From assembly GCA_041563315.1 (NCBI GenBank), contig JBFFNE010000004.1, positions 4,976-68,975 of the forward strand: DNA of 64,000 bases, given 5' to 3'. This document shows positions 36,293 through 46,202 of this stretch, in pieces (the stretch's first letter is position 1; each line of letters starts with the position of its first letter). The notes under the pieces were generated by a model. The model did no database searches. It worked only from the letters and a program-made list of their open reading frames with translations, and had not been told where the DNA came from. A program made the translations under genes and the position numbers. The stretch is from JBFEYJ01 sp041563315 (lineage in GTDB: Bacteria; Pseudomonadota; Gammaproteobacteria; Thiohalomonadales; Thiohalomonadaceae).

Positions 36293-39200
36293 ATGAGTGA
36301 TCAGAAAAAACCGAAGCAGGTTACTGTTGATGGCGGCAACGCTGTTGCCCATATTGCCTATCGGGTGAGCGATATCTGCTCCATCTACCCGATCACCCCT
36401 TCGTCCGATATGTCGGAGCTCTCCGACCTGTGGGCCACCCAGGGAGTGAAGAACATCTGGGGCCAGGTGCCACAGGTGATCGAGATGCAGAGTGAGGGGG
36501 GCGCCGCAGGCACCGCCCATGGTGCGCTGCAGACCGGTGCCCTGACCACCACCTTTACCGCCTCGCAAGGGCTGCTATTGATGCTGCCCAACATGTACAA
36601 GATCGCCGGCGAGCTCACCTCTTCGGTGTTCCACGTAGCGGCCCGTTCCATTGCCGCGCAGGCGCTCTCCATTTTCGGCGACCATCAGGACGTGATGGCG
36701 GCGCGCATGACCGGTTTTGCCATGCTCGCCTCCAACTCGGTGCAGGAGGCGCACGACTCGGCCTTGATCTGTCACGCTGCCACCCTCAAGGCGCGTGTCC
36801 CTTTTATCAATTTCTTCGATGGCTTTCGCACCTCGCACGAGATCAACAAGATCGAACTCATCTCTGATGAGCAGATCCGCGCCATGATCGATGAGGAGAT
36901 GGTGTTTGCCCACCGTAACCGTGCATTGAATCCGGACAACCCGTTTATTCGCGGGACCGCGCAGAACCCGGACGTCTACTTCCAGGGACGCGAGAGCTCT
37001 AATGCCTACTACGAGGCGGTGCCCGGCATAATCCAGGAGACCATGGATGAATTGGCTAAACTGACCGGCCGCCACTACAAGTTGTTTGAATATAACGGTG
37101 CGGCGGATGCTGAAGAGGTCATCGTGATGATGGGCTCCGGTGCCCAGGTGGTCGAGGAGACCATCGATAAGCTGAATAGCGAAGGGCGCAAGCTCGGCAT
37201 GATCAGCGTGCGTCTGTTCCGTCCTTTCAGCATGCAGCACATGATTGCCGCACTGCCCAAGAGCTGTAAAAAGATCGCCGTGCTGGACCGCACCAAGGAA
37301 CCGGGTAGCGCGGGCGAACCCTTATACCAGGACGTGATCACCGCGCTGGCCGAGGCCTTAAACAGCGGTATGGTTGACGCCATGCCGAAGGTGATTGGTG
37401 GCCGATACGGCCTCTCTTCCAAGGAGTTCACCCCGGCAATGGCCAGAGGGGTATTCGACAATCTCGCCAGCGAGAAGCCGAAGAATCACTTCACCATCGG
37501 CATCAATGACGATGTGACCCACACCAGCATTGATTACGACAAGAGCTTCGATATCGAGCCGGCCAACGTCACCCGTGCCATGTTCTTCGGCCTCGGCTCG
37601 GACGGTACCGTATCGGCCAACAAGAACTCAATCAAGATCATCGGCGAGAGCACCGACCTCTATTGCCAGGGCTACTTTGTCTATGACTCCAAGAAGGCCG
37701 GTTCGCAGACAACCTCGCATTTGCGTTTCGGCCCCGACCCGATTAAGGCGCCTTACCTCATCACCTCGGCCAACTTTATCGCCTGTCACAAGGCCAATTT
37801 TATCCACCAGGTGGAGATGCTGGAGAATGCGGCCGACAAGGCGGTGTTCCTGCTCAACAGCCCGGTGCCTGCCGATCAGGTATGGGATGAGCTGCCCGCG
37901 CCGGTGCAGAAGCAGATCATCGACAAGCAGATCGAATTCTATGTCATCGATGCCACAACAGTGGCCCGTGATGCGGGGATGGGGCGTCGCATAAACACCA
38001 TCATGCAGACCTGTTTCTTTGCCCTCTCGGGTGTACTGCCACGTGATGAGGCGATCGCCAAAATCAAGGCGGCGATCGAGAAGACCTATATGCGCAAGGG
38101 CGCCGAGATCGTGCAGCTCAACTTCAAGGCGGTGGACGCCTCGCTCGATCACCTGCACCAGGTGAAGGTGCCGGCCAAAGTTAGTGCTACAAAGGGGATG
38201 ATGCAGGCGGTTTCCGACAAGGCCCCGGCTTTCGTCAAGGAGGTGACGGTGCCGATGCTGATCGGCCGTGGCGACGACCTGCCGGTCTCCAAGATCCCGG
38301 TCGATGGCACCTATCCCAGCGGCACCGCCCGCTGGGAGAAGCGAAACATTGCCGACTTCATCCCCAAATGGGAGCCTGAGGTCTGCATCCAGTGCGGGAA
38401 CTGTTCCTTTGTCTGCCCGCACAGTGTGATCCGAGCTCGCTTTTATGATGAGGCGATTCTGGACAACGCCCCAGCCACCTTCGAATCGGCGCCGGTCTCG
38501 GCACGCGGCTTCCCCGATGCGCGCTATACCCTGCAGATCTATGTGGAGGATTGTACTGGTTGCGGCCTCTGCGTCGAGGCCTGCCCGGCCTACGATCAGA
38601 AGGATTCGACGCGCAAGGCGATCAATATGTCCGACAAGGGACCGATCTTCGAGGCTGGCAAGCAGAACCTCGAGTTCTTCGACACCATTCCGGTCAACTC
38701 ACGTTCCACCGTCAACTTCGCCTCGGTGCGTGGTGCACAGTTCCTTGAACCGCTGTTTGAGTTCTCCGGTGCCTGCGCCGGGTGCGGCGAGACCCCCTAT
38801 GTGCGCCTTCTGACCCAGTTATTTGGTCCGCGCCTGCTGGTCGCCAACGCCACCGGCTGTTCCTCCATTTACGGCGGCAACTTGCCGGCCACTCCGTGGA
38901 GCGTCAACAAGGAGGGCCGAGGCCCGGCCTGGTCCAACTCATTGTTCGAGGACAACGCTGAGTTTGGTCTCGGGATGCGCGTCTCTGCCGATCAGCAGAT
39001 GGCGATGGCCAAGCAACTGCTCAGTCAGATGACAGACCACTTCGATCAGGCCTTCATCGACTCGTTGATGAGTACCGATCAGCAGATCGGCACCCAGATG
39101 CACAATCAGCGTATGCGAGTGCACGAGCTCAAGCGCCGCCTTAAGGCGCTTGACGACCCGCGTGCACGCTCCCTGCTCACCGTGGCCGACCACCTTGTGC

Positions 39201-39871
39201 GCCGCTCAGTATGGCTGGTCGGCGGCGATGGCTGGGCCTATGACATCGGCTCCTCCGGGCTCGACCACGCGCTCGCCTCCGGTCGTAATATCAACGTGCT
39301 GGTGCTCGACACCGAGGTCTACTCCAATACCGGTGGTCAGGCCTCCAAGTCGACCCCCATCGCGGCGACCGCCAAGTTTGCCGCCGCCGGTAAGGCGGTG
39401 ACCAAGAAGGACCTGGCGCTGCAGGCGATCTCCTACGGTAACGTTTATGTCGCCCGTGTGGCGTTCGGTGCCAACCCGCAACAGACGCTGCAGGCAATGC
39501 GTGAGGCGGAGGCCTATCCAGGACCGTCAATCATCCTCGCCTACAGCCCCTGTATCGCGCACGGCATTGACCTGCGCAACGGCCTGTCGCAGCAGGTGAA
39601 GGCGGTGGATTCCGGCTACTGGCCGCTGATCCGTTACAATCCAAAATTACGCAAGCAGGGCAAGAAGCCCTTTATCCTCGACTCCACGCGCCCAACAATC
39701 AAGCTTGAGGAGTTTGCCTACAACGAGCAGCGTTACAAACTGTTGCAGAAGAACAACCCTGAAGAGGCGGCGCGTTTGATGAAACTGGCCCAAGAGTCGC
39801 TGGACCTGCGCTGGCATACCTATGAGCACATGGCTGAGCAGGAACCGGCTGAGTTTCAGCCTACGATGTAA
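36293..39871 (+). CDS. nifJ: Pyruvate:ferredoxin (flavodoxin) oxidoreductase
   Basis: A single-chain PFOR of 1192 residues, usual for NifJ. It converts pyruvate and CoA to acetyl-CoA, CO2 and reduced ferredoxin, or runs in reverse to fix CO2. The N-terminal VTVDGGNAVAHIAYRVSDICSIYPITPSSDMSELSDLWA is diagnostic. The ferredoxin domain has two four-cysteine motifs (CIQCGNCSFVCP at about 698, CTGCGLCVEACP at about 754). The TPP domain has CAGCGETPYVRLLTQLFG near 828 and TEVYSNTGGQASKSTPI near 1008. The preceding gene is its likely electron partner. Beside a full PDH this gives a second pyruvate route; direction in the cell cannot be read from sequence. Confidence 0.95.
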   Translation: MSDQKKPKQVTVDGGNAVAHIAYRVSDICSIYPITPSSDMSELSDLWATQGVKNIWGQVPQVIEMQSEGGAAGTAHGALQTGALTTTFTASQGLLLMLPNMYKIAGELTSSVFHVAARSIAAQALSIFGDHQDVMAARMTGFAMLASNSVQEAHDSALICHAATLKARVPFINFFDGFRTSHEINKIELISDEQIRAMIDEEMVFAHRNRALNPDNPFIRGTAQNPDVYFQGRESSNAYYEAVPGIIQETMDELAKLTGRHYKLFEYNGAADAEEVIVMMGSGAQVVEETIDKLNSEGRKLGMISVRLFRPFSMQHMIAALPKSCKKIAVLDRTKEPGSAGEPLYQDVITALAEALNSGMVDAMPKVIGGRYGLSSKEFTPAMARGVFDNLASEKPKNHFTIGINDDVTHTSIDYDKSFDIEPANVTRAMFFGLGSDGTVSANKNSIKIIGESTDLYCQGYFVYDSKKAGSQTTSHLRFGPDPIKAPYLITSANFIACHKANFIHQVEMLENAADKAVFLLNSPVPADQVWDELPAPVQKQIIDKQIEFYVIDATTVARDAGMGRRINTIMQTCFFALSGVLPRDEAIAKIKAAIEKTYMRKGAEIVQLNFKAVDASLDHLHQVKVPAKVSATKGMMQAVSDKAPAFVKEVTVPMLIGRGDDLPVSKIPVDGTYPSGTARWEKRNIADFIPKWEPEVCIQCGNCSFVCPHSVIRARFYDEAILDNAPATFESAPVSARGFPDARYTLQIYVEDCTGCGLCVEACPAYDQKDSTRKAINMSDKGPIFEAGKQNLEFFDTIPVNSRSTVNFASVRGAQFLEPLFEFSGACAGCGETPYVRLLTQLFGPRLLVANATGCSSIYGGNLPATPWSVNKEGRGPAWSNSLFEDNAEFGLGMRVSADQQMAMAKQLLSQMTDHFDQAFIDSLMSTDQQIGTQMHNQRMRVHELKRRLKALDDPRARSLLTVADHLVRRSVWLVGGDGWAYDIGSSGLDHALASGRNINVLVLDTEVYSNTGGQASKSTPIAATAKFAAAGKAVTKKDLALQAISYGNVYVARVAFGANPQQTLQAMREAEAYPGPSIILAYSPCIAHGIDLRNGLSQQVKAVDSGYWPLIRYNPKLRKQGKKPFILDSTRPTIKLEEFAYNEQRYKLLQKNNPEEAARLMKLAQESLDLRWHTYEHMAEQEPAEFQPTM

Positions 39872-39881
39872 AAGGCAGGGA

Positions 39882-39961
39882 CGAGAGACGAGGGGAATGA
39901 TTCGAGGGCTGAGGAGAATCCTGCCATCATGAACCTCAATAGTCAGCCCCCCCGTCTCTCG
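39882..39961. repeat. Long imperfect palindrome after nifJ
   Basis: CGAGAGACG (39882-39890) matches its reverse complement CGTCTCTCG (39953-39961) exactly. Inside, AGGGG/CCCCC and GGGCTGA/TCAGCCC can also pair, so an ~80-base hairpin is possible. It starts 10 bases after the nifJ stop and may also stop transcription. A partial match (GACGATAGACGAGGGG) occurs at 49742-49758. Confidence 0.6.
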
Positions 39962-39983
39962 GGTATACTGGCGCATTCGTTTT

Positions 39984-40007
39984 ATGGCCCCGGTTTTTCC
40001 GGGGTCA
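39984..40007 (+). promoter_or_regulatory. Hairpin in the argG 5' region
   Basis: ATGGCCCCGG-TTTTT-CCGGGGTCAT is a near-perfect palindrome 24 bases before the argG ATG. A -10-like TATACT lies at 39964-39969, so the hairpin would be in the mRNA leader. It has no T-run and need not terminate. Confidence 0.45.
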
Positions 40008-40031
40008 TCTATTTCAATCGGGGAAACTCTC

Positions 40032-41246
40032 ATGTCTGACGTCAAGAAAGTGGTTCTGGCCTATTCCGGTGGTCTGGATACCTCCATCATCCTCAAGTGG
40101 CTGCAGGACGAATATCAGTGCGAAGTGGTGACCTTTACTGCCGATATCGGTCAGGGAGAGGAGGTGGAGCCGGCCCGGGCCAAGGCGAAGGCCGCGGGTG
40201 TTAAGGAGATCTATATCGATGACATGCGTGAGGAGTTCGCCCGCGACTACGTCTTCCCCATGTTTCGCGCCAACGCCCTGTACGAGGGAGAGTACCGCCT
40301 CGGTACCTCCATTGCTCGTCCGTTGATCGCCAAGCGCCTGGTGGAGATCGCTCAGGAGACCGGTGCCGATGCCATCTCCCATGGCGCCACCGGCAAGGGC
40401 AATGACCAGGTACGCTTTGAACTTGGCGCCTACGCACTGATGCCCGATGTGAAAGTGATTGCCCCATGGCGCGAGTGGGATCTGAACTCCCGTGAAAAGC
40501 TGATGGCCTATGCCGAGGCTCATGGGATCGAGATCGACTTTGCCAAGCAGAGCAAGAAATCTCCCTATTCCATGGACGCCAACCTGCTGCACATCTCCTA
40601 CGAGGGCGATATCCTCGAAGACCCGTGGAACGAGCCGGAAGAGGATATGTGGCGCTGGACTGTCTCCCCTGAGAAGGCCCCGGATAAGCCCGCCTATCTG
40701 GAACTTCGCTATGAGAAGGGCGACATCGTCGCCATCGACGGCAAGCCGATGAGTCCTGCCACCGTGATGGAGTACCTCAACAAAGTGGCGGGCGCTCATG
40801 GTATCGGCCGTGATGACCTGGTGGAGAACCGCTATGTGGGGATGAAGTCCCGCGGCTGTTATGAGACCCCTGCCGGCACCGTGATGCTCAAGGCGCATCG
40901 CGCCATGGAGTCATTGACCCTGGATCGTGGCGCGGCCCACATGAAAGATGAGCTCATGCCCCGTTATGCCGAGATGATTTACAATGGCTATTGGTGGAGT
41001 CCTGAGCGAGAGATGTTACAGGCAGCCATCGACAAGACTCAGGAGCATGTCAACGGTACCGTACGCATCAAGCTCTACAAGGGAAATGTGATCATAGCCG
41101 GTCGCAAGTCTGAAAGTGATTCCCTGTTCGATGAGTCGATCGCCACCTTTGAGGATGATGCGGGCGCCTATAACCAGAAAGATGCAGAGGGCTTTATCAA
41201 GCTCAATGCCTTGCGTCTGCGCATCGGCGCCAAGCGTCGTAAATAG
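40032..41246 (+). CDS. argG: Argininosuccinate synthase
   Basis: A 404-residue enzyme that condenses citrulline and aspartate with ATP in arginine synthesis. The N-terminal P-loop [55 protein letters not shown] and SVRY-like [14 protein letters not shown] blocks are all present. Length fits the short (type I) class. The start at 40032 follows a GGGGAAA site; the ATG at 39984 is in the leader hairpin and is rejected. The gene stands alone. Confidence 0.96.
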   Translation: MSDVKKVVLAYSGGLDTSIILKWLQDEYQCEVVTFTADIGQGEEVEPARAKAKAAGVKEIYIDDMREEFARDYVFPMFRANALYEGEYRLGTSIARPLIAKRLVEIAQETGADAISHGATGKGNDQVRFELGAYALMPDVKVIAPWREWDLNSREKLMAYAEAHGIEIDFAKQSKKSPYSMDANLLHISYEGDILEDPWNEPEEDMWRWTVSPEKAPDKPAYLELRYEKGDIVAIDGKPMSPATVMEYLNKVAGAHGIGRDDLVENRYVGMKSRGCYETPAGTVMLKAHRAMESLTLDRGAAHMKDELMPRYAEMIYNGYWWSPEREMLQAAIDKTQEHVNGTVRIKLYKGNVIIAGRKSESDSLFDESIATFEDDAGAYNQKDAEGFIKLNALRLRIGAKRRK

Positions 41247-41297
41247 TCGTTATGGCGACAGCCACGGACGGCTTCTCGTTGTAGGAATGCACTGACC

Positions 41298-44210
41298 TTG
41301 TCGGCTGAACGGTTTTTATATCGCTTTTTGATGCTGGTGCTGTTGGCTTGGGTTATCCCCCCGGCCTTCGGTATGGCGTTTATCGCCTTTGTCGACATCT
41401 TTAGCACCGATGAGATGTGGGCAATCCTGACCTCCTGGCCTATGGGTCTGTTTGTTGTTATCAGCTTTACCTTCGCCGCCTGGTATTTTTATCGCTTTGC
41501 CACACCCCTTACCCTTTTTCTCGAACATGGCGGGGAGCAGAACCAGGCGCTGGCACTGCAGCGCATCAGGCGCTTTCCCTTGCATTTCTGGGGACTCTTT
41601 CTGCTGACTCTGCTGCTGGCTCCCAACCTGGTGATGATGCTCGCCATCAAGCTGCTCATGTTGCAGCCACCTCTGCTGGACTGGTTTCGTATCCACTTGG
41701 TGGCCCTGATTGTCTCCATCATCGTTGGTTTGCCGATTTTTTTCCTGGTTATCGATCTGTTTGGCCGCGCCTTGCGCGGGGTCACCCTCAGTGAGCCGCA
41801 CATCACGATTCGTGCCAAGGTGTTTCTGATAGGCTCACTGGTGCCGCTACTTATCGATACGATGCTGGTGCAGTATTACTGGGCACGTACCGGATATTTT
41901 ACCGGAGAAACCTTTGTTGTCTGGTTGTTGCTGGAGCTGATCGCTATCGCTGGTAGTCTGCTGTTTATGCGCAGTTTCGGGCAATCATTATCACCGCTTG
42001 AGGCGCTAGTAAGGAACAGCAGTGATCCCTGTAAGCTGGCGCTGGATGGGCTGGCCTCTCGTTCGACCGATGAGCTTGGTGTGCTGGCAAATGCCTATCG
42101 CCGATTGCTGGATCATCATCTTGGCGTGGAGAGTCGACTGCGTGATTCTGAACAACATTTGAACAATATTTTGTACAACATGCAGGACATCTTTTTTCGT
42201 ATAGACCGCAACGGCAGGCTGCGTTATATCACGGCGATGGCGGAGAAAGTGCTTGGTTACGATCTCGACGAAATGATCGGCATGTCGGTGACTAAGCTCT
42301 ACCAGGGTCTTGGCGGGCATGCTGAATTTCTGCATGACATGAATTCCAGTAACGGCATGGTGCGCAACTACGTAGCCCCGTTTCGGCACAAAAATGGTTC
42401 AACCATCTGGGTATCGACGAACGCTCATTTCTATGTTGATGAAAATGGTGAGATAGCTGGAGTCGAGGGTAATGCCCGTGATATCACTCAGCTGAAAACC
42501 GCTCAGGAGGCCTTGGTTAAGGAGCAGCAGCGTGCGTTGGTCACTCTAGAGTCGATCGGTGACGGTGTTATGACGACAGACATTAACGGAGCTATCGATT
42601 ACCTCAATCCGGTCGCCGAGCGGTTGCTCGACTGTGAACTGGAGAGCGTAAGCGGTCGTCACTATATGGCGGTGTTGCAACTGGTAGATGAAGGCACCGG
42701 CGAGACGCTTCATGATTTGGTCGAGTTGGTGTTGCAGCGTGATGGCGCCATGGTGCATGCCGACGATGGCGTGTTGACCCACCGCGACGGTAACCAATTT
42801 TCCATTAATATTACTGCCGCTCCGATGCGTCTGGATAGCGGTGAGATTGTCGGTGTGGTGCTGGTGTTGCATGACATCACTGAGGTGATGGGGATGGCAC
42901 GACAGCTCAGTTTTCAGGCCAGCCACGACATGCTGACTGGGCTGTATAACCGACGTGAATTTGAAAAACGGCTGGAAACGGCGATCCGCGCGGCGCGCAG
43001 TGAGGGGCGTCATCATGTGCTGTTTTACATGGACCTGGACCAATTCAAGGTGGTCAACGATACCGGGGGCCATCGGGCCGGCGATGAGTTACTGGCGCAA
43101 TTGGCATCCCAGCTGATAGCAACCGTGCGTGAGCATGACCTTTTGGCGCGCCTGGGTGGCGATGAATTCGGCCTGCTGCTGATGGATTGCCCGCTGGAGG
43201 AGGCGACACTGATCGCCGAAACAATTCGTCAGTTGGTACATGATTTTCGTTTTACCTGGCGTGACCGGGTTTTCACTGTGGGTGTGAGTATCGGTGTGGT
43301 GCCGATCACGGCCAATGGTGGCAATCTCATCGAGGTGTTGAGTACCGCAGATGCCGCCTGCTATGTGGCCAAGGAGGCCGGTCGCAACCGCGTGCATGTC
43401 GGTCATGAGGATGATAAGGCGGTGGCGCGTCATCATCGCGAGATGGAGTGGACGCAACGCATCTCCAAGGCATTCGAAGAGAATCGTTTCATACTCTACT
43501 ATCAGCCGATTCAGGCGCTGGCGGAGGATGATGACATTCGCCCTTATGGCGAGGTGTTGATGCGTTTGCAGGATGTCGATGGGAGGCTGATTGCACCCTA
43601 CGCCTTCATCCCTGCCGCGGAGCGCTACAACCTGATGCCAACGATCGACCGCTGGGTCGTGCGCACCACTATCGGTAAGCTGCGTGAAGCGCAGGGACCG
43701 GCGGAAGAGCCGCCGTTTCGCTGTGCCATCAATCTTTCCGGCCAGTCACTGACCGATGAGCATTTTCTCGATTTCGTACTGAATCAGCTCCATGAATGTG
43801 ACGTGCCGGGGGAGTCGGTCTGTTTTGAGATCACCGAAACGGCAGCGATCACCAATCTCAACCGTGCCCGTATTTTTATCGCGACCCTTAAACAGATGGG
43901 CTGCCGTTTTGCTCTCGACGATTTCGGCAGCGGACTGAGTTCGTTCGGTTACCTCAAGGGATTGCAGGTCGACTACCTTAAAATCGATGGTGCCTTTGTC
44001 AAGGAGATGGTTAGTGATCGGCTTGATGGTGCGATGGTCGAATCGATCAACCAGATCGGTCACGTCATGGGCCTGAAAACCATTGCCGAATTTGTTGAAA
44101 CTGAGGCCATCGTCGAGGCGTTGCGCCGTATTGGCGTAGATTATGCTCAGGGCTTTGCCATCGCCAGACCTGTAGCACTGGATGAAACGGTGAGCCGTTT
44201 TCACTTCTGA
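41298..44210 (+). CDS. Membrane PAS-PAS-GGDEF-EAL protein (c-di-GMP turnover)
   Basis: A 970-residue sensor. About five to six membrane helices fill residues 1-230, followed by a HAMP-like linker. PAS domains lie at about 281-405 and 412-530. GGDEF domain at about 540-705: LGGDEF at about 618-622 is intact and the inhibitory RxxD (REHD) lies five residues before it, so diguanylate cyclase activity with product inhibition is likely. EAL domain at about 720-970: the signature is EVLMRL instead of EALVRW, but [38 protein letters not shown] are kept, so it may still be an active phosphodiesterase. The start is TTG 41298 (weak GTAGGA site); ATG 41331 is the alternative. Confidence 0.9.
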   Translation: MSAERFLYRFLMLVLLAWVIPPAFGMAFIAFVDIFSTDEMWAILTSWPMGLFVVISFTFAAWYFYRFATPLTLFLEHGGEQNQALALQRIRRFPLHFWGLFLLTLLLAPNLVMMLAIKLLMLQPPLLDWFRIHLVALIVSIIVGLPIFFLVIDLFGRALRGVTLSEPHITIRAKVFLIGSLVPLLIDTMLVQYYWARTGYFTGETFVVWLLLELIAIAGSLLFMRSFGQSLSPLEALVRNSSDPCKLALDGLASRSTDELGVLANAYRRLLDHHLGVESRLRDSEQHLNNILYNMQDIFFRIDRNGRLRYITAMAEKVLGYDLDEMIGMSVTKLYQGLGGHAEFLHDMNSSNGMVRNYVAPFRHKNGSTIWVSTNAHFYVDENGEIAGVEGNARDITQLKTAQEALVKEQQRALVTLESIGDGVMTTDINGAIDYLNPVAERLLDCELESVSGRHYMAVLQLVDEGTGETLHDLVELVLQRDGAMVHADDGVLTHRDGNQFSINITAAPMRLDSGEIVGVVLVLHDITEVMGMARQLSFQASHDMLTGLYNRREFEKRLETAIRAARSEGRHHVLFYMDLDQFKVVNDTGGHRAGDELLAQLASQLIATVREHDLLARLGGDEFGLLLMDCPLEEATLIAETIRQLVHDFRFTWRDRVFTVGVSIGVVPITANGGNLIEVLSTADAACYVAKEAGRNRVHVGHEDDKAVARHHREMEWTQRISKAFEENRFILYYQPIQALAEDDDIRPYGEVLMRLQDVDGRLIAPYAFIPAAERYNLMPTIDRWVVRTTIGKLREAQGPAEEPPFRCAINLSGQSLTDEHFLDFVLNQLHECDVPGESVCFEITETAAITNLNRARIFIATLKQMGCRFALDDFGSGLSSFGYLKGLQVDYLKIDGAFVKEMVSDRLDGAMVESINQIGHVMGLKTIAEFVETEAIVEALRRIGVDYAQGFAIARPVALDETVSRFHF

Positions 44211-44257
44211 TACCTCAGGGGGGGTGTTATTTGACAGCAACTAAAGGAGCTCCGACG

Positions 44258-44644
44258 ATGCGTATCCTCCATACCATGCTCCGGGTCGGTGATCTGGACC
44301 GTTCTATTCGCTTTTATACCGAAATACTGGGAATGAAATTGTTGAGGCGCAATGATTATCCCGACGGTAGATTTACCCTCGCTTTTGTCGGCTACGGTGA
44401 AGAGTATGACGAGTCAGTACTTGAACTGACATATAACTGGGGCGTCGAAAACTATGAATTGGGTAATGGGTATGGCCATATCGCCCTGGAAGCCAACGAT
44501 GTTTATCAGGCTGTCGAGGCGGTCCGCGAACGCGGCGGCAAGATCCTGCGCGAGGCCGGACCGATGAATGCCGGTATCCCCATAATTGCCTTCGTTGAGG
44601 ATCCGGACGGTTATCCCATCGAGCTGATCGGGAAAAAATCGTAG
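44258..44644 (+). CDS. gloA: Lactoylglutathione lyase (glyoxalase I)
   Basis: A 128-residue enzyme that isomerises the methylglyoxal-glutathione adduct. The four metal ligands sit at exactly the E. coli GloA numbers: His5, Glu56, His74 and Glu122. The short length is that of the nickel-dependent bacterial class. An AAAGGAG site lies before ATG 44258. It is followed at once by repeat element copy 2. Confidence 0.95.
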   Translation: MRILHTMLRVGDLDRSIRFYTEILGMKLLRRNDYPDGRFTLAFVGYGEEYDESVLELTYNWGVENYELGNGYGHIALEANDVYQAVEAVRERGGKILREAGPMNAGIPIIAFVEDPDGYPIELIGKKS

Positions 44645-44646
44645 TT

Positions 44647-44868
44647 ATTCACCGCAAAGGCGCAAAGTGCGCAAAGAAAGATCAGAACATATCTTCAGTT
44701 TTTTGCTGAGCTCCAGGAATAAGCACTCTGCTTCTTCAGGCGAACAAGGCTGGATGCAGGAGGATACTCACCAGAGAACCTGGCCGGGTAATTCACCTGG
44801 CACTCAAACGTCTGAGGCCTGGTCGGATCATTAGGTCTTTTGCGTACCTTGCGCCTTTGCGGTGAATC
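44647..44868. repeat. Inverted-arm GCAAAG element, copy 2
   Basis: The left arm (44647-44680) has CCGCAAAG-GCGCAAAG-TGCGCAAAG, with GCA every 8 or 9 bases. The right arm (44838-44868) is its reverse complement with one or two mismatches over about 30 bases, and the two ends share ATTCACCGC. The ~155-base centre is unlike copies 1 and 3. It starts two bases after the gloA stop. Confidence 0.8.
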
Positions 44869-44969
44869 AATCTTTCAGCGGCTGTTTGTTGCCGGTGCTG
44901 TCGAGGCAGACGAAGGGAACCGTTCCCCGGTAAATCAAGTTTGATTCCTCTGTCTGCGGCAGGTCAGGA
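44867..44969 (-). pseudogene. Possible remnant of an acyl-CoA thioesterase-like gene end
   Basis: On the minus strand, in the same frame right after the DUF1841 stop, an open stretch of about 33 codons ends in IYRGTVPFVCLDSTGNKQPLKD and a TGA that lies in the boundary of repeat copy 2. This end resembles the C-terminal strand of hotdog thioesterases (pattern FVCLD.tGkpqPL). The upstream part of such a gene is absent. It could be a fossil or chance similarity. Confidence 0.25.
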
Positions 44970-45398
44970 TCAAGAGAGGCGCTTCAGGCACTCCAGGTAA
45001 GCGCTTTCATCCGGTGACATGCCACTGCGTTGGGCCTCCCACATCGCCTGGCCAAGACACTCGATCATCCGATGTTCCACTTCATGGGGGTCACCGAGCT
45101 TCTTCAATAATCCTTCATAGGTGCTGATGATGCCGGTCGGGCGGTTGGTGGATAGCTGCTCCCGGATGCCGATGTGCATTCCCATGTGCATGAAGGGGTT
45201 GCTTTGGCCATTTTCTGCGGAAAACTCCTGTCCCAGCGCCTGCTCTTCATTTTGCAGCATGGCATGATATTCAGGGTGTTGTGCGATCACCTCACCGATG
45301 AGCGCCTCCAAAGGCTGAAGTGGCAACTTGGCGCAATACTTGCGCCAAGTTGCCACATAGAAACGTCGCAGTTCATCGCGGTTTTGGCTGAAAAACAT
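44970..45398 (-). CDS. DUF1841 family protein
   Basis: A 142-residue cytoplasmic protein of the proteobacterial DUF1841 family, function unknown. It begins MFFSQNRDELRRFYVATWRKY, which is the usual start of the family. The block LIGEVIAQHPEYHAML and HMGMHIGIREQLSTNRPTGI with several histidines is the best conserved part and could bind metal (a guess). The frame is open to 45620, but the palindromic repeat lies there, so I use ATG 45398; ATG 45422 is possible. It is commonly near nth, as here. Confidence 0.85.
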   Translation of the reverse strand: MFFSQNRDELRRFYVATWRKYCAKLPLQPLEALIGEVIAQHPEYHAMLQNEEQALGQEFSAENGQSNPFMHMGMHIGIREQLSTNRPTGIISTYEGLLKKLGDPHEVEHRMIECLGQAMWEAQRSGMSPDESAYLECLKRLS

Positions 45399-45427
45399 AA
45401 CAATCTCATATCCTTGTCTCATAGTTA

Positions 45428-45490
45428 CAGGAGCGGCTTTCAGCCGCGACAAGTGGCACTCACATAAATCGCGGCAAATGGCCACTCCTG
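45428..45490. repeat. REP-like palindromic repeat between nth and DUF1841
   Basis: CAGGAG (45428-45433) pairs with CTCCTG (45485-45490). Inside are the hairpin GCGGCT-TTC-AGCCGC (45433-45447) and AGTGGC/GCCACT. The GGAGCGGCTTTCAGCCGC core resembles the REP sequences of pseudomonads and relatives. A partial copy of the AATCGCGGCA part may lie near 32570. Confidence 0.6.
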
Positions 45491-45501
45491 CCCAGTAAAC
45501 C

Positions 45502-46137
45502 TTATTCGTAAACCTTATGCTTGTATTCGCACAGATCCTCAAGGATACAGGCGCCGCATTTTGGCTTGCGCGCCACGCAGATATAACGTCCGTGCAGAAT
45601 GAGCCAGTGGTGGGCGTCATGCAGAAATTCCTTGGGCACGAACTTGAGCAGGTTTTTTTCTACCTCCAGTACCGTCTTGCCTTTAGCAATCCCAGTGCGG
45701 TTAGCTACGCGAAAGATGTGGGTGTCGACGGCCATGGTGGGGTGGCCGAAGGCGGTGTTGAGCACAACATTGGCGGTCTTGCGGCCTACCCCTGGCAGTG
45801 CCTCGAGTGCCTGGCGATCCTCGGGTACCTTGCCGTCGTGTTGCTCCATAAGAAGACGGCAGGTCTTGATGATATTGGCGCCCTTGCTGTTGAACAAGCC
45901 GATGGTTTTGATGTACTGCTTGAGCCCTTCCTCTCCAAGTGCCAGGATCGCCTCTGGGGTGTTGGCAACGGGAAATAGCTTGTCGGTGGCCTTGTTGACA
46001 CCTTTGTCCGTTGCCTGGGCGGAGAGGATAACGGCAACCAGGAGCTCGAATGGCGTGGAGTAGTTCAGTTCGGTCGTCGGGCTGGGGTTCTCGGCCCGTA
46101 AACGGGTAAAGATTTCCGTACGTTTTTGCTTGTTCAT
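45502..46137 (-). CDS. nth: Endonuclease III
   Basis: A 211-residue base-excision repair glycosylase/AP lyase for oxidised pyrimidines. It has the helix-hairpin-helix LPGVGRKTANVVLNTAFGHP with the catalytic Lys, the Asp in VDTHIFRVANRTG, and the four-cysteine 4Fe-4S site at the end with C-x6-C-x2-C-x5-C spacing (CVARKPKCGACILEDLC). Length and spacing equal those of E. coli Nth. Confidence 0.96.
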   Translation of the reverse strand: MNKQKRTEIFTRLRAENPSPTTELNYSTPFELLVAVILSAQATDKGVNKATDKLFPVANTPEAILALGEEGLKQYIKTIGLFNSKGANIIKTCRLLMEQHDGKVPEDRQALEALPGVGRKTANVVLNTAFGHPTMAVDTHIFRVANRTGIAKGKTVLEVEKNLLKFVPKEFLHDAHHWLILHGRYICVARKPKCGACILEDLCEYKHKVYE

Positions 46138-46202
46138 GCTGGTGAATGGCTGCTGTGTACTGTGAGCGGCTTACTTTACCGAATTGAACAGCATCGCTCC
46201 AG

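Noticed and set aside
44660..44700. CRISPR-like repeats (short phased units)
   Set aside because: The 8-9-base GCAAAG period has no spacers and no cas genes are near.
44641..44969. Transposon ends for copy 2
   Set aside because: No transposase, no direct target duplication and centres unlike other copies, so I call it an inverted-arm element and not an insertion sequence.
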